From DSWT01 sp035420085 (GTDB lineage Bacteria > Chloroflexota > Anaerolineae > B4-G1 > SLSP01): a DNA stretch of 64,000 bases. The notes beneath the pieces are model-generated. The model did not search any database. It was not told the DNA's origin and saw nothing but the letters and a program-made list of their open reading frames with translations. Position 1 is the stretch's first letter. Each line of letters begins with the position of its first letter. A program made the translations under genes and the position numbers. The DNA is taken from positions 54,271 through 118,270 of the forward strand of contig DAOLUH010000012.1 in the NCBI GenBank assembly GCA_035420085.1, given 5' to 3'. Below are positions 24,611 to 32,597 of this stretch, piece after piece.

Positions 24611-24670
24611 TCCAAAGTCCCAAGTCGCAAGTCTAGCTGAAATTGACTTTCGACTTTTGACCTTTGACTG
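24609..24670. repeat. Inverted AAGTC-unit heptamer array, copy in system A
   Basis: CCAAAGT, CCCAAGT, CGCAAGT units and inverted GACTTTC, GACTTTT, GACCTTT, GACT. It begins at the permease stop codon and ends just before AGGAG of the ATPase gene. The same array occupies the same place in system B (31427-31500). Confidence 0.85.
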
Positions 24671-24686
24671 AATCAGGAGAACAACC

Positions 24687-25706
24687 GTGAACGATAACAG
24701 AGAACGACTCGTAGAAGTGAATAATTTGAAGACTTATTTCTTTCTGGATGAGGGAACGGTGCGCGCGGTGGATGGGGCGGATTTCGTCATCCACCGTGGG
24801 GAGACATTGGGCGTGGTCGGTGAAAGCGGTTGTGGCAAGAGCGTCACGGCGCGCTCGATTCTCAATATCGTCCCCAAGCCAGGCAAGACGGTGGAGGGCG
24901 AAATCCTGTATCACCGGCGGGTCAAGGGGGTGGAGCACATTATTGACCTGACCAAGATGGCGCCGCAGAGCGATGAGATGCGCAGTATTCGCGGCGCCGA
25001 GATTGCGATGGTGTTTCAGGAACCGATGACATCGCTCAGCCCGGTGCATACTGTAGGAAACCAAATTATCGAGGCGATCCGTTTACATCAAGGCCTGGAT
25101 GAAGATGCCGCGCGTGAACTGGCTATTGAGATGCTGGACCTGGTGGGAATGCCTTTGCCCAAGCGCACCGTGACCCAATACGCGCACGAACTAAGCGGCG
25201 GGATGCGGCAACGGGCGATGATTGCTATGGCGTTGTCGTGCCATCCGAGCTTGCTCATCGCCGATGAACCGACGACGGCGCTGGACGTGACAACCGAAGC
25301 GCAGATTCTCAAGCTGATGCGACAATTACAGGACGAGTTGGGGATGGCGATTATGTACATCACCCATAACCTGGGCGTGGTGGCGCAGATGACAGAGAAC
25401 GTGGTGGTGATGTACATGGGGAAGGTGGTGGAGCAGGCGGATGTGGACACATTGTTCTATAAGCCGTTGCATCCCTATACACGAGCTTTGTTGCAGTCTA
25501 TTCCGCGGCTGGGGCAGAAGACGCGGGAAAGGCGGCGGCTGGCGTCAATCCGGGGGATGGTTCCGGACCCCTACGCTTTGCCGAAGGGCTGCGCCTTCCA
25601 TCCACGGTGCAGCGAGAAGGTGCCTGGCGTGTGCGATGTAGAAGCGCCGGCGATGCTCGAAGTAGCGCCGGGGCACAGAGTCCGCTGCCCTATATGCGCA
25701 GCGTAA
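24687..25706 (+). CDS. DppD-type ABC ATPase, system A
   Basis: 339 residues from GTG 24687 (AGGAGAACAACC upstream). Walker A GESGCGKS (45-52), signature LSGGMRQR, Walker B LLIADEPTTALD, switch His in ITHNLG. The C-terminal oligopeptide-ABC region has four Cys (GCAFHPRC...VPGVC...RCPIC) as in the family, where they bind an Fe-S cluster. It works with the DppF-type ATPase at 25786. It is almost identical over long stretches to the protein at 31518. Confidence 0.95.
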   Translation: MNDNRERLVEVNNLKTYFFLDEGTVRAVDGADFVIHRGETLGVVGESGCGKSVTARSILNIVPKPGKTVEGEILYHRRVKGVEHIIDLTKMAPQSDEMRSIRGAEIAMVFQEPMTSLSPVHTVGNQIIEAIRLHQGLDEDAARELAIEMLDLVGMPLPKRTVTQYAHELSGGMRQRAMIAMALSCHPSLLIADEPTTALDVTTEAQILKLMRQLQDELGMAIMYITHNLGVVAQMTENVVVMYMGKVVEQADVDTLFYKPLHPYTRALLQSIPRLGQKTRERRRLASIRGMVPDPYALPKGCAFHPRCSEKVPGVCDVEAPAMLEVAPGHRVRCPICAA

Positions 25707-25764
25707 AGAATAAAACGTAAAACGTAATGCGTAAATTTACGTTTTACGTTTTACGCCTTATGTT
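25701..25764. repeat. Inverted CGTAAAA heptamer array, copy in system A
   Basis: CGTAAAG, AATAAAA, CGTAAAA, CGTAATG, CGTAAAT and then inverted TTTACGT, TTTACGT, TTTACGC units. It starts at the stop codon of the DppD-type gene. The same family sits after the system B homologue (32533-32592). Confidence 0.85.
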
Positions 25765-25785
25765 TTAGCTAACTCCTAAGGAAAA

Positions 25786-26862
25786 ATGAAAATGGCTGAA
25801 GTGATAAACGATACGACCTCTGCAAGTGTGGAAAAGCATCCGATTCTGCTTGAAGTCAAGGATTTGAAGAAGCATTTCCCAATCCAGAAGGGCTTCCTCT
25901 TAACGAAGACAGTCGGCTACGTCAAAGCCGTGGATGGCGTCAACTTCTTCATCCGCGAGCGTGAGACGTTGGGGCTGGTCGGTGAAAGCGGCTGTGGGAA
26001 GACGACTACCGGGCGGCTGATTCTTCGCGCCTATGAGCCGACCGCGGGCGAAGTATGGTTCAACGACCGGAATATGGGGCGCATTAACGTCCCGGATTTG
26101 GACAAGAACCAGTTAAAACTGCTGCGGCAGAATATGCAGATGATCTTTCAGGACCCTTACTCGTCGTTGAATCCCCGGATGACGTTGCTGCAAATCGTCG
26201 GCGAGCCGCTGCTGGTGAATGGGGTGGCGAAGGGTGGGGAACTGCAAGATCGTGTGGCGGAGCTGCTGCGGGTCGTGGGGCTGCGCCCGGAGTATATGAC
26301 GCGCTACCCGCACGCCTTCAGCGGCGGGCAGCGCCAGCGTATCGGCGTGGCGCGCGCATTGGCCTTGAACCCACAGTTGGTGGTGTGCGACGAGCCGGTG
26401 TCGGCCCTGGATGTTTCGATCCAGGCGCAGACATTGAACCTGCTGCAAGACCTGCAGGAGCAGTTCGGGCTGACCTACCTGTTCGTCTCGCACGACCTGA
26501 GCGTGGTGGAGCACATCAGCGACCGGGTGGCGGTGATGTACGTCGGCAAGCTGGTGGAGAGCGCGACGACGGATACCCTGTTCCAGCACCCGCTGCACCC
26601 GTACACCGAGGCGCTGCTTTCGGCAGTGCCCAAGCCCGATCCGCGCCTGCGCACAGAATCCATCGTGCTGCAGGGCGATGTGGCCGATCCCGCCAATCCG
26701 CCGAGCGGCTGCTACTTCCATCCGCGTTGCCAGTACGCCGTTGACCGCTGTAAGACCGAAGAACCGGTCTTGCGCGAGTTGGAGCCGGAGCATTACGTCA
26801 GTTGCCATCGCGCCGAAGAACTGCGACTCGTCGGCGTGCTGGGTAAAATTGCGGCTGCCTGA
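25786..26862 (+). CDS. DppF-type ABC ATPase, system A
   Basis: 358 residues. Walker A GESGCGKT (66-73), Q-loop MIFQDPYSSLNPR, signature FSGGQRQR, Walker B LVVCDEPVSALD. The C-terminal Cys motif (GCYFHPRC, DRC, YVSC) is present. It is the partner of the DppD-type ATPase and possibly also serves system B, which has no DppF of its own here. Confidence 0.95.
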   Translation: MKMAEVINDTTSASVEKHPILLEVKDLKKHFPIQKGFLLTKTVGYVKAVDGVNFFIRERETLGLVGESGCGKTTTGRLILRAYEPTAGEVWFNDRNMGRINVPDLDKNQLKLLRQNMQMIFQDPYSSLNPRMTLLQIVGEPLLVNGVAKGGELQDRVAELLRVVGLRPEYMTRYPHAFSGGQRQRIGVARALALNPQLVVCDEPVSALDVSIQAQTLNLLQDLQEQFGLTYLFVSHDLSVVEHISDRVAVMYVGKLVESATTDTLFQHPLHPYTEALLSAVPKPDPRLRTESIVLQGDVADPANPPSGCYFHPRCQYAVDRCKTEEPVLRELEPEHYVSCHRAEELRLVGVLGKIAAA

Positions 26863-27021
26863 CAAGCAACGGGCACAAGACCCTAAGCTACAGATGTGGG
26901 CAGGCCCCTGTTATTTTCAAGTGAGGGAGGTGGCGCGAGCGATAGATACGTAGATATGTGGTGACATACGGCTTTCGTGTTGGATGCTATTCAGTCTTTT
27001 ACATTTTATGGAGGTTAAATC

Positions 27022-29082
27022 ATGAAGGAGAGAGGAAAATTAACGCGGCGTGAATTCTTGCAAATCTCGGCATTGACCACTGCCGGGGTTGTGGTGACGG
27101 CGTGCCGTCCCCCCGCAACGCCGGCCCCGGCGACAGAAGCACCGAAGGTGCAGCCTACTGCCAAGCCCGCCGAACCCACTGCGAAGCCGGCCGAACCGAC
27201 CGCCACCCCCAAGCCGGCCGAACCCACAGCGACCCCGGAGCCGGTTGTGCAATATCACGAAGCCCCGCAACTCGCGGAGCTGGTCAAAGCCGGCAAGTTG
27301 CCCCCGGTGGACGAGCGCCTGCCACTTGAGCCGGTGGTCCACACGCCGGTTGAGGAAGTGGGACAGTACGGCGGCACGTGGCACCGCGCGGCGGTTGGCG
27401 CCGGCGACGTGCAAATGACCGCGCGTCTGCCCTACGAAAACTGGATCCGTTGGGATACGATGGGCGCGACACAGGTGCCCAACCTGATGAAGTCGTGGGA
27501 CATCTCCGCCGATGGCACGGTCTTCACCTTCTACCTGCGTCAGGGGATGAAGTGGTCGGATGGCGAGCCGTTTAACGCCGACGACATTATGTTTATGTTT
27601 AACGATCATTGGGGGAACGCGGAACTCAGCCCCACCGGCGTTCCAAGTTGGTTGAAAGTGAAGGGCGAGCCGGTCAAGGCTGAAAAGCTGGATGATTATA
27701 CGGTTCGTCTGACCTTCCCTGGACCGAACGGTTTGTTTATGACCTTGCTCGCTTCGGCGAATGGCCTGTACTTCTTCCGCTGTGCGCATTATGCCAAGCA
27801 GTTCCACGTCCATTACGTCGAAGACAAGGCGAAGTTGGAAGCGGATGCGAAGGCCGCCGGTTATGAATTCTGGTATCAATACTACAACAGCAAGACTGAT
27901 CCCGGCAGCCGCGTCAGGGACGAGCTTGACCTCCCGACCATCTACGCGTGGAAAGTCAAGGTGACGCCTCCCACCACACCCACCGTGTTTGAGCGCAATC
28001 CGTATTACTGGAAGGTTGACACGGCCGGCAACCAGCTTCCCTACATTGACTTCATCGAGCACCAATTGGTCGAGAATGCCGAAATTGTGAACCTTAAAGC
28101 CATTGCCGGCGAGTTGGACATGCAGTTGCGCCACATGAACTTCGCTAACTACCCCTTGTTCCAGGATGCCAAGGCACAAGGCAACTACCGTGTGCTGCAG
28201 TGGATACGTGGGTATATCACCGACACCGTGGTCGCGCCAAACATCACGCACAAAGACCCCGTGATGCGCGAAATTCTGGGCGACAAGCGCTTCCGCTGGG
28301 CGCTCTCCCACGGCATCAACCGCGAAGAGATCATCGAATCCGTGTACCTGGGCATGGCCGAGCCGAATCAGGTGTCGCCGCTGGCTTCTTCGCCCTTCTA
28401 CTGGGAAGAGCAGGCCAAGAACCGCCTGGAGTACAACGTTGATCTGGCGAACAGCTTGCTCGATGAGATGGGGCTGACCAAGAAGGATGCTGAAGGCTAT
28501 CGTCTGCGTCCGGATGGCAAGCGCTTGGTCATTAACTACGAATATGCGCCGGTCTTTGGCGCCTGGGGCGACATCGGCGAATTGCTCACCGCGCAATGGA
28601 AACTGTTGGGTATCCAATTGACCGTGACTCAGGAAGAGCGGACTCTCTTCTATGAACGCAAACAGGCCAACGAGCACGATATGGGTGTCTGGACGGGCAA
28701 TGGCGAGTTCAACCCCTTGATCGGCCCGCGCTGGTTCCTGCCCCTGGATAACGAGTCTGTTCACTGCGTTCCTTATGCGGACTGGTTCAACTCTAATGGT
28801 TCCAATGGCGAGGAACCGCCGGCCGGCAGCGATATCCGCAAGACCCGCGAGATCTATGAGGAGATCAAGGTCACAGTGGACCCGGATAAGCAGAAGGAGC
28901 TGTGGCGCCAGATTCTGGAGCTGAACAAAGAAAACCTCTTTGTGCTCGGCATTGCCACCGCGCCGCCGGAACTGGTCATCGTCAAGAACAACTTCCGCAA
29001 CGTGCCGGAAGTCGCCGTGAGCGACTGGAACCTGCTAACGCCGGGCGCTACGGCCCCGGAGCAATACTTCTTTAAGCAGTAG
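27022..29082 (+). CDS. ABC transporter solute-binding protein, family 5, system B
   Basis: 686 residues. Tat-like lipoprotein signal TRREFLQIS...VVTAC (Cys 28), a Pro/Thr/Lys linker to about 75, then SBP_bac_5 (VPNLMKSWDISADGTVFTFYLRQGMKWSDG; KRFRWALSHGINREEI). It is a clear but strongly diverged paralogue of 20147, suggesting a different ligand. GGAGG precedes the ATG. The 159 bases before it show no clear promoter. Confidence 0.95.
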   Translation: MKERGKLTRREFLQISALTTAGVVVTACRPPATPAPATEAPKVQPTAKPAEPTAKPAEPTATPKPAEPTATPEPVVQYHEAPQLAELVKAGKLPPVDERLPLEPVVHTPVEEVGQYGGTWHRAAVGAGDVQMTARLPYENWIRWDTMGATQVPNLMKSWDISADGTVFTFYLRQGMKWSDGEPFNADDIMFMFNDHWGNAELSPTGVPSWLKVKGEPVKAEKLDDYTVRLTFPGPNGLFMTLLASANGLYFFRCAHYAKQFHVHYVEDKAKLEADAKAAGYEFWYQYYNSKTDPGSRVRDELDLPTIYAWKVKVTPPTTPTVFERNPYYWKVDTAGNQLPYIDFIEHQLVENAEIVNLKAIAGELDMQLRHMNFANYPLFQDAKAQGNYRVLQWIRGYITDTVVAPNITHKDPVMREILGDKRFRWALSHGINREEIIESVYLGMAEPNQVSPLASSPFYWEEQAKNRLEYNVDLANSLLDEMGLTKKDAEGYRLRPDGKRLVINYEYAPVFGAWGDIGELLTAQWKLLGIQLTVTQEERTLFYERKQANEHDMGVWTGNGEFNPLIGPRWFLPLDNESVHCVPYADWFNSNGSNGEEPPAGSDIRKTREIYEEIKVTVDPDKQKELWRQILELNKENLFVLGIATAPPELVIVKNNFRNVPEVAVSDWNLLTPGATAPEQYFFKQ

Positions 29083-29085
29083 GCT

Positions 29086-29127
29086 TTGTTGTCCATCGTG
29101 CGTGCTCCAGCGCACACGATAAACAAC
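29086..29127 (+). other. Stem-loop after the system B binding-protein gene
   Basis: TTGTTGT..ATCGTG pairs with CACGAT.AACAA around a GC-rich loop. The position equals that of the stem-loop at 22244 in system A, but the sequence differs. Confidence 0.5.
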
Positions 29128-29146
29128 ATTTCTGCCTTTTGCGATG

Positions 29147-29211
29147 AGTAGACGGTAGACAGATACTAGCCCTTATCTCCCCTGTCTACCGTCTACTGTC
29201 TACCGTCTACC
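29147..29211. repeat. Inverted TAGACGG heptamer array
   Basis: TAGACGG, TAGACAG and inverted CTGTCTA, CCGTCTA, CTGTCTA, CCGTCTA units. It holds the position that a CCTACTC array holds in system A. Confidence 0.8.
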
Positions 29212-29229
29212 TGTGAAAGGAGCGCCTGG

Positions 29230-30219
29230 ATGTTCAGCTACATTTTGCGCCGAATTGTGCTGTTAATTCCTACACTGATTGGAATCACCGTTGTCGCATT
29301 TATCATCATCGAGTTGCCCCCCGGCGATTATCTGACGGCGCATGTGATGAATCTGGCGGCCGGTGGCGACGTAGTGGATCAGGAGCAACTTGAAGCGTTG
29401 AAGCGCCAGTATGGTCTGGATTTGCCGCTGCATCTCCGTTATCTCCATTGGATGGGCAACATCCTCAAAGGCGACTTTGGCCGTTCCTTTGAGTGGAATA
29501 TGCCGGTCTCTGATTTGATTTGGGAACGTTTGGCGTTAACCCTGGTTATCACGGTGACGACGCTGCTTTTTACCTGGGTGATGGGCTTCGCCATCGGCGT
29601 CTATTCTGCGACGCACCAATACTCATTCCTCGATTATCTGTTTACCAGCCTGGGCTTTGTTGGCTTGGGCACGCCGGACTTCATGATTGCGTTGGTCTTG
29701 CTGTGGCTCGCCTTCTCTCTGTTTGGCGTTAACCTCACGGGCCTCTTTTCGCAAGAATTCCAATCTGCGCCCTGGAGCATCGCCAAGGTTATTGACATGT
29801 TCAAGCATATGTGGGTTCCATTGGTGATTTTAGGGACAGGTGGAACGGCGGGTATGGCGCGGACGATGCGCGCCAATCTGCTGGATGAGTTGCAAAAGCC
29901 CTACGTCGAGACAGGCCGCGCCAAAGGTTTGAAAGAATGGCGGTTGGTTTTCAAATACCCGGTGCGGGTGGCGTTGAACCCCTTTATCAGCACAGCGGGA
30001 TGGGCGCTGCCGGGCCTCATTAACGGCGCGACGATTGTCTCCGTAGTGTTGGGACTGCCCACGACCGGACCGTTATTGCTGCGGGCGTTGTTGGGACAGG
30101 ACATGTACCTGGCGGCCAGCTTTGTGTTGTTGCTGAGTGTGTTGACGGTCATCGGCACCTTGATCTCGGACATCCTGCTGGCTTTTATTGACCCCCGTAT
30201 CCGTTACGGAGCGCATTGA
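29230..30219 (+). CDS. DppB-type ABC permease, system B
   Basis: 329 residues, the same length as the system A homologue. N-terminus MFSYILRRIVLLIPTLIGIT, LPPGDY motif, EAA loop RAKGLKEWRLVFKYPVRVALNPF. AAAGGAG precedes the ATG. The stop overlaps the start of the next permease. Confidence 0.95.
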   Translation: MFSYILRRIVLLIPTLIGITVVAFIIIELPPGDYLTAHVMNLAAGGDVVDQEQLEALKRQYGLDLPLHLRYLHWMGNILKGDFGRSFEWNMPVSDLIWERLALTLVITVTTLLFTWVMGFAIGVYSATHQYSFLDYLFTSLGFVGLGTPDFMIALVLLWLAFSLFGVNLTGLFSQEFQSAPWSIAKVIDMFKHMWVPLVILGTGGTAGMARTMRANLLDELQKPYVETGRAKGLKEWRLVFKYPVRVALNPFISTAGWALPGLINGATIVSVVLGLPTTGPLLLRALLGQDMYLAASFVLLLSVLTVIGTLISDILLAFIDPRIRYGAH

Positions 30220-31427
30220 TGGAGAGTATGATGACAACCAAAGATCGAACTTCCATTGAATCCTCTGAGCCGGTGGTTGTTGGCGTCGTCTTACCTAAGT
30301 CTGATGTGTTTGAGGATGCGCCGTCGATCGCCGCAGAAGAAGAGCGCATCTACGTCGCTTCCCAGTGGCAATTGATGTGGTGGAAGTTCCGCCGGCACAA
30401 GATGGCGTTGATCAGCATTGGCCTGTTGGCGATTATCTACGGCATCACGCTGTTTTGTGATTTTCTTGCGCCTTACGATCCGCATCGCTACGACGTAAAG
30501 TATGCCTATGCGCCGCCGCAATGGCCGCGCTTCATTGATGAGGAAGGCTTGATCTTTCCGCCCTACGTCTATGGTCTGAAAGGTAAGCGTGACCCGGAAA
30601 CTTTGCGGCTGGTCTATGAAATTGACGAAACGCAGCGTCTGCAACTCAAATTCTTTGTCCAGGGCGACCCTTACAAATTCTGGGGCATCTGGCCGTCGAA
30701 CTTGCGCCTGGTGGGGTTGCCCACGAACGATCAGGTGGTGTTTATTTTGGGCGCGGATCGGTTGGGACGCGATAACCTGTCGCGTATCCTGATGGGCACG
30801 CGCATTTCCAGCACGATTGGCCTGGTCGGTGTGGCGTTGAGCTTTGTGCTCGGCATTCTGCTGGGCGGCCTATCGGGCTTTTACGGGGGCGCCGTTGATA
30901 CTGTCATTCAGCGGTTGATTGAATTCATCCGCTCCATCCCTAGTATTCCTTTGTGGCTCGCCCTGAGCGCCGCCGTGCCAAAGGACTGGCCGGTCCTCAA
31001 AGTGTATTTTATGATCACCATCATCCTGTCTTTGATCGGGTGGACGGGATTGGCGCGCGTTGTGCGCGGACGCTTTCTGGCTTTGCGTAAGGAGGACTTC
31101 GTACTCGCGGCGCGTCTGGCCGGTTCCTCAGAATTCCGTGTCATATTCCGGCACATGGTTCCCTCGTTCTACAGCCATATTATCGCGTCCATCACATTAG
31201 CCATCCCCGGAATGATTCTCAGTGAAACCAGCCTCAGTTATCTGGGCCTGGGCATTCGTCCTCCGGCGATCAGTTGGGGCGTTCTGCTTCAGGAAGCGCA
31301 AAACCTGCGGGCCATCGCGATGGCGCCCTGGCTGCTCATCCCTGGCTTGTTTGTGGTCATTACTGTGTTGGCCTTCAACTTCGTCGGCGACGGGTTGCGC
31401 GACGCGGCGGATCCGTATGCCAGATAG
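30219..31427 (+). CDS. DppC-type ABC permease with enlarged loop, system B
   Basis: About 403 residues. ATG 30219 overlaps the previous stop by one base; ATG 30228 or 30231 after GGAGAG is also possible. It has the same enlarged loop after TM1 as system A (FVQGDPYKFWGIWPSNLRLVG), then GADRLGRDNLSRI and the EAA loop RLAGSSEFRVIFRHMVPSF. It forms the transport channel with the preceding permease. Confidence 0.94.
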   Translation: MESMMTTKDRTSIESSEPVVVGVVLPKSDVFEDAPSIAAEEERIYVASQWQLMWWKFRRHKMALISIGLLAIIYGITLFCDFLAPYDPHRYDVKYAYAPPQWPRFIDEEGLIFPPYVYGLKGKRDPETLRLVYEIDETQRLQLKFFVQGDPYKFWGIWPSNLRLVGLPTNDQVVFILGADRLGRDNLSRILMGTRISSTIGLVGVALSFVLGILLGGLSGFYGGAVDTVIQRLIEFIRSIPSIPLWLALSAAVPKDWPVLKVYFMITIILSLIGWTGLARVVRGRFLALRKEDFVLAARLAGSSEFRVIFRHMVPSFYSHIIASITLAIPGMILSETSLSYLGLGIRPPAISWGVLLQEAQNLRAIAMAPWLLIPGLFVVITVLAFNFVGDGLRDAADPYAR

Positions 31428-31500
31428 TCCAAAGTCCCAAGTCGCAAGTCGAAAGTCCGTCCAAAACTGACTTTCGACTTGCGACCTTTGACTTTTGACT
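31427..31500. repeat. Inverted AAGTC-unit heptamer array, copy in system B
   Basis: It begins identically to 24609 (TCCAAAGTCCCAAGTCGCAA) at the permease stop but has extra units on both arms, ending TTGACTTTTGACT before the AGGAG of the ATPase gene. Confidence 0.85.
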
Positions 31501-31517
31501 GAGCGAGGAGAACAACC

Positions 31518-32537
31518 GTGAATGACAGACGAGAACCGCTGGTAGAAGTCAATAACCTGAAGACCTATTTCTACCTGGACGAAGGGACGGTGCGCGCGGT
31601 GGATGGGGCAGACTTCGTCATCCACCGCGGTGAGACGCTGGGCGTGGTGGGCGAGAGCGGTTGTGGGAAGAGCGTGACAGCGCGCTCTATCCTCAACATC
31701 GTCCCCAAGCCTGGGAAGACAGTGGAGGGCGAAATCCTGTATCACCGGCGTGTGCGCGGAACCGAGCAGATCATTGACCTGACCAAGATGGCGCCCCAGA
31801 GCGATGAGATGCGCAGCATCCGCGGCGCGGAGATTGCAATGGTATTTCAGGAACCGATGACCTCCCTCAGCCCCGTACACACGGTCGGCAACCAGATTGC
31901 GGAGGCTATCCGGCTGCACCAGGGATTGGATAAAGAGACAGCCCGCGCTCATGCCATTAAGATGCTAGAGCTGGTGGGAATGCCGCTGCCCGATCGGACG
32001 GTTGACCAGTACGCGCACGAGTTAAGCGGCGGGATGCGCCAGCGTGCGATGATTGCCATGGCGCTATCGTGCCATCCGAGCTTGCTCATCGCTGATGAAC
32101 CGACAACGGCGCTGGACGTGACGACTGAAGCGCAAATCCTCAGGCTGATGCGGTTGTTGCAGAATGATCTGGGGATGGCGATTATGTACATCACGCACAA
32201 TCTGGGTGTGGTGGCGCAGATGACGGAGAACGTGGTGGTGATGTATATGGGGAAGGTGGTGGAGCAGGCGGACGTAGACACGCTCTTTTACAGGCCACTG
32301 CATCCTTACACGCGGGCATTGTTGCAATCCATCCCTCGCCTGGGCCAGAAGACGCGGGAGCGCCGGCGCCTGGCCTCCATTCGAGGGATGGTGCCCGATC
32401 CTTATGCATTGCCGAAGGGTTGTTCCTTCCATCCACGGTGCAGCGACAAAGTGCCTGGCGTGTGCGACGTGGAAGAGCCGGCGATGCTCGAAGTGGCTCC
32501 GGGACACCGAGTCCGTTGTCCCGTGTGCGCCGCGTAA
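31518..32537 (+). CDS. DppD-type ABC ATPase, system B
   Basis: 339 residues from GTG 31518. The motifs match the system A copy: GESGCGKS, LSGGMRQR, LLIADEPTTALD and the C-terminal Cys motif (GCSFHPRC, GVCDVE, RCPVC). By eye about nine residues in ten are identical to 24687, far more than for the permeases or binding proteins, which suggests recent duplication or gene conversion. No DppF-type gene follows. Confidence 0.95.
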   Translation: MNDRREPLVEVNNLKTYFYLDEGTVRAVDGADFVIHRGETLGVVGESGCGKSVTARSILNIVPKPGKTVEGEILYHRRVRGTEQIIDLTKMAPQSDEMRSIRGAEIAMVFQEPMTSLSPVHTVGNQIAEAIRLHQGLDKETARAHAIKMLELVGMPLPDRTVDQYAHELSGGMRQRAMIAMALSCHPSLLIADEPTTALDVTTEAQILRLMRLLQNDLGMAIMYITHNLGVVAQMTENVVVMYMGKVVEQADVDTLFYRPLHPYTRALLQSIPRLGQKTRERRRLASIRGMVPDPYALPKGCSFHPRCSDKVPGVCDVEEPAMLEVAPGHRVRCPVCAA

Positions 32538-32592
32538 AACGTAAAACGTAAGACGTAATTGGGAATTTACGTTGTACGCATTACGTTTTACG
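32533..32592. repeat. Inverted CGTAAAA heptamer array, copy in system B
   Basis: CGTAAAA, CGTAAAA, CGTAAGA, CGTAATT, centre, then TTTACGT, TGTACGC, ATTACGT, TTTACG. It supplies the ATPase stop codon and runs to the radical SAM gene. Confidence 0.85.
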
Positions 32593-32597
32593 ATAGC

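Noticed and set aside
32559..32597. Radical SAM start at 32559
   Set aside because: The extra residues are encoded by the CGTAAAA array; ATG 32598 or 32613 fits the family's N-terminus.
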